Below are positions 5,632-6,251 of a stretch of 6,251 nucleotides of DNA, in pieces. This DNA comes from Pseudomonadota bacterium (GTDB lineage: Bacteria > Pseudomonadota > Gammaproteobacteria > Acidithiobacillales > Acidithiobacillaceae). The stretch covers positions 1 to 6,251 of the forward strand of contig JAKBXD010000115.1 of the NCBI GenBank assembly GCA_021840785.1, written 5' to 3'. Position 1 is the first letter of the stretch, and each line of letters begins with the position of its first letter. Under the pieces are notes generated by a model that saw nothing but the letters and a program-made list of their open reading frames with translations, made no database searches and had not been told where the DNA came from. The translations under genes and the position numbers were made by a program.

Positions 5632-5800
5632 GCTGCCGCCGAGTGATCGCCGTATCCAAGACCTGTCTTTGCCACAAGTGCTGTGGCTGAATGAAATGTG
5701 GAATGACACCCGCGAGCGGGACGGGCAAGATCAGAGTGCGTTGGCACAGTCGGCCGCCTCGCAAGCGGTGAGTACGTTGATGAGTGGACTTCGGAGGTGA
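5558..5800 (+). CDS. Tail assembly chaperone, second frame (gpT-like extension)
   Basis: This frame gives 80 residues if read from GTG 5558 (ATG 5561 and ATG 5570 are alternatives). It overlaps the first chaperone frame by 74 nt in the +1 frame. The product begins with a helix containing MEQMESLKQNPHLIALW, then FKLPPSDRRIQDLSLPQ and a Trp-rich WLNEMWND. A turn with PP followed by a 'dLs..Q..WL...W' helix is what I recall in the second part of phage tail chaperones that precede the tape measure. No good Shine-Dalgarno precedes GTG 5558 or ATG 5561. GGAG at 5563-5566 is only 3 nt from ATG 5570. Expression as a frameshift fusion with the upstream frame is therefore more likely than independent initiation. 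The stop TGA overlaps the ribosome site of the tape measure gene. Confidence 0.68.
   Translation: MMEQMESLKQNPHLIALWSVCQLFKLPPSDRRIQDLSLPQVLWLNEMWNDTRERDGQDQSALAQSAASQAVSTLMSGLRR
5793..5800 (+). promoter_or_regulatory. Ribosome binding site deciding the GTG start of the tape measure gene
   Basis: GGAGGTGA is a perfect extended Shine-Dalgarno. It sits 4 nt (7 nt counted from GGAGG) before GTG 5805 and includes the stop codon of the chaperone frame. Ribosomes ending the chaperone are thus placed to restart on the tape measure. Confidence 0.7.
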
Positions 5801-5804
5801 GGAC

Positions 5805-6251
5805 GTGTCCAATTCCGACATTAACCTGAAGTTTAAAGCGGACGTCGATCATGCGATGCATGCGGTGGCACGTCTCACTTCGCAATTGAGTCAGCTTGCC
5901 AATGTGCTCGGGAAAGTCGATAATCTGGCAAAGCAAGCGTTTTCGCGAACACCGGCTGTCGGCGAGGGGGCGGTTATTTCCGGACAGGGGTCCGCTAGCG
6001 CTACCATCTTGCCGCATAAGGATTTTAATACGGTACGGCAACAGGCTGAAGAGCAGCGGGCGTCTGAGCGAGCGGAAAGAAAACGACAAGCAGAAGAGCG
6101 CGCCCGGCAAGCAGACGAGCGCGCCCGTAAAGCACAAGAAGCTAAATCGCGAGCCGCCATGCAAAGCATCGTGTTTTCTGGGCAGTCTGTTATGACCATG
6201 ATGTTCGCGAATTCGAGTTCGGCGTCGGTGTTTTATAAGAACATGGGGGTC
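5805..6251 (+). CDS. Tail tape measure protein, N-terminus (runs off the right edge)
   Basis: From GTG 5805 the frame stays open for 149 codons to the end of the window with no stop. Position straight after the chaperone pair is where the tape measure gene lies; it sets tail length and is threaded inside the tube. The start MSNSDINLKFKADVDHAM, followed by an amphipathic helix (VARLTSQLSQLANVLGKVDNL, about 21-41), is like many tape measure N-termini. Residues 46-72 are a flexible Gly/Ser/Ala linker. Residues about 77-119 are a highly charged Arg/Glu/Ala/Gln helix, very likely coiled coil, containing AEERARQ and ADERARK as back-to-back heptads. From about 120 the chain turns hydrophobic (SIVFSGQSVMTMMF). 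The remainder of the gene, probably long, is outside the window. Confidence 0.82.
   Translation, partial: MSNSDINLKFKADVDHAMHAVARLTSQLSQLANVLGKVDNLAKQAFSRTPAVGEGAVISGQGSASATILPHKDFNTVRQQAEEQRASERAERKRQAEERARQADERARKAQEAKSRAAMQSIVFSGQSVMTMMFANSSSASVFYKNMGV
6090..6131 (+). repeat. Tandem 21-nt (one-heptad) repeat within the tape measure gene
   Basis: Two 21-nt units (6090-6110 and 6111-6131) differ at only a few bases and share GAGCGCGCCCG (6096-6106 and 6117-6127). They encode AEERARQ and ADERARK, exactly one coiled-coil heptad each. A third, diverged unit (AQEAKSR) follows from 6132. Confidence 0.6.

Noticed and set aside
5628..6164. Minus-strand frame with a Leu/Phe/Cys-rich, signal-peptide-like start
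   Set aside because: The hydrophobic run is the reverse complement of the Lys/Arg/Glu coiled-coil codons of the tape measure gene; the plus-strand frame has the start site and context.
5896..6195. 99-codon plus-strand frame inside the tape measure start
   Set aside because: The tape measure frame beginning at GTG 5805, with a perfect GGAGGTGA, explains this region and stays open to the edge; this frame has no ribosome site.
1..6251. CRISPR arrays, tRNA genes, insertion sequences, attachment sites, or a UGA=Trp code
   Set aside because: I saw no regularly spaced repeats, cloverleaf, transposase or terminal repeats. Tryptophan is written TGG throughout the confident genes, which contain no in-frame TGA, so the standard bacterial code applies.

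Overview
This window is a stretch of the structural region of a contractile-tailed bacteriophage or prophage (myovirus morphotype). All recognisable genes lie on the plus strand and are packed tightly, in the usual order: neck/connector proteins, tail terminator and tail completion proteins, tail sheath, tail tube, tail assembly chaperone (two overlapping frames), then the start of the tape measure gene, which runs off the right edge. The sheath and tube calls are the anchors. The neck calls rest mainly on position and on remembered family patterns. Because head-tail connector-type genes are present, a complete headed phage is more likely than a headless tailocin.

Host: base composition looks moderately GC-rich. 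Start sites carry extended Shine-Dalgarno sequences of the GGAGGTGA type and often use TTG or GTG. This suits a Gram-positive-like host, possibly a thermophilic or acidophilic Firmicute, but that is only a guess; nothing in the window names the host. The standard bacterial code (table 11) fits: tryptophan is written TGG throughout and TAA, TAG and TGA all serve as stops.

Layout: 1-231 holds the C-terminal end of an upstream gene in frame 3, interrupted by an in-frame TGA at 93-95 and ending at 222-224. 232-597 resembles only the C-terminal part of a neck/adaptor protein. 619-1311 is a neck/stopper-like protein with four Zn-ribbon-type cysteines. 1301-1999 is a probable tail terminator with a Val/Thr/Ser-rich tail. 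1989-2672 is an HK97-gp10-like tail completion protein. 2695-4710 is the sheath, with an apparent inserted fibronectin-III-like domain. 4723-5160 is the tube. A strong intrinsic terminator sits at 5166-5194. 5215-5631 and 5558-5800 are the chaperone pair, probably joined by a +1 (or -2) ribosomal frameshift. 5805-6251 is the tape measure N-terminus with a charged coiled-coil segment.

How it works together: the tube polymerises on the baseplate around the tape measure, held soluble by the chaperones. The sheath assembles on the tube, the terminator caps the tail, and the neck proteins join it to the capsid. The terminator after the tube probably keeps sheath and tube mRNA high and chaperone and tape measure mRNA low. 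No clearly new type of system is visible. The most interesting points are the recoding signal in the chaperone pair, the terminator with an overlapping alternative hairpin, the decorated sheath and the damaged-looking left end.
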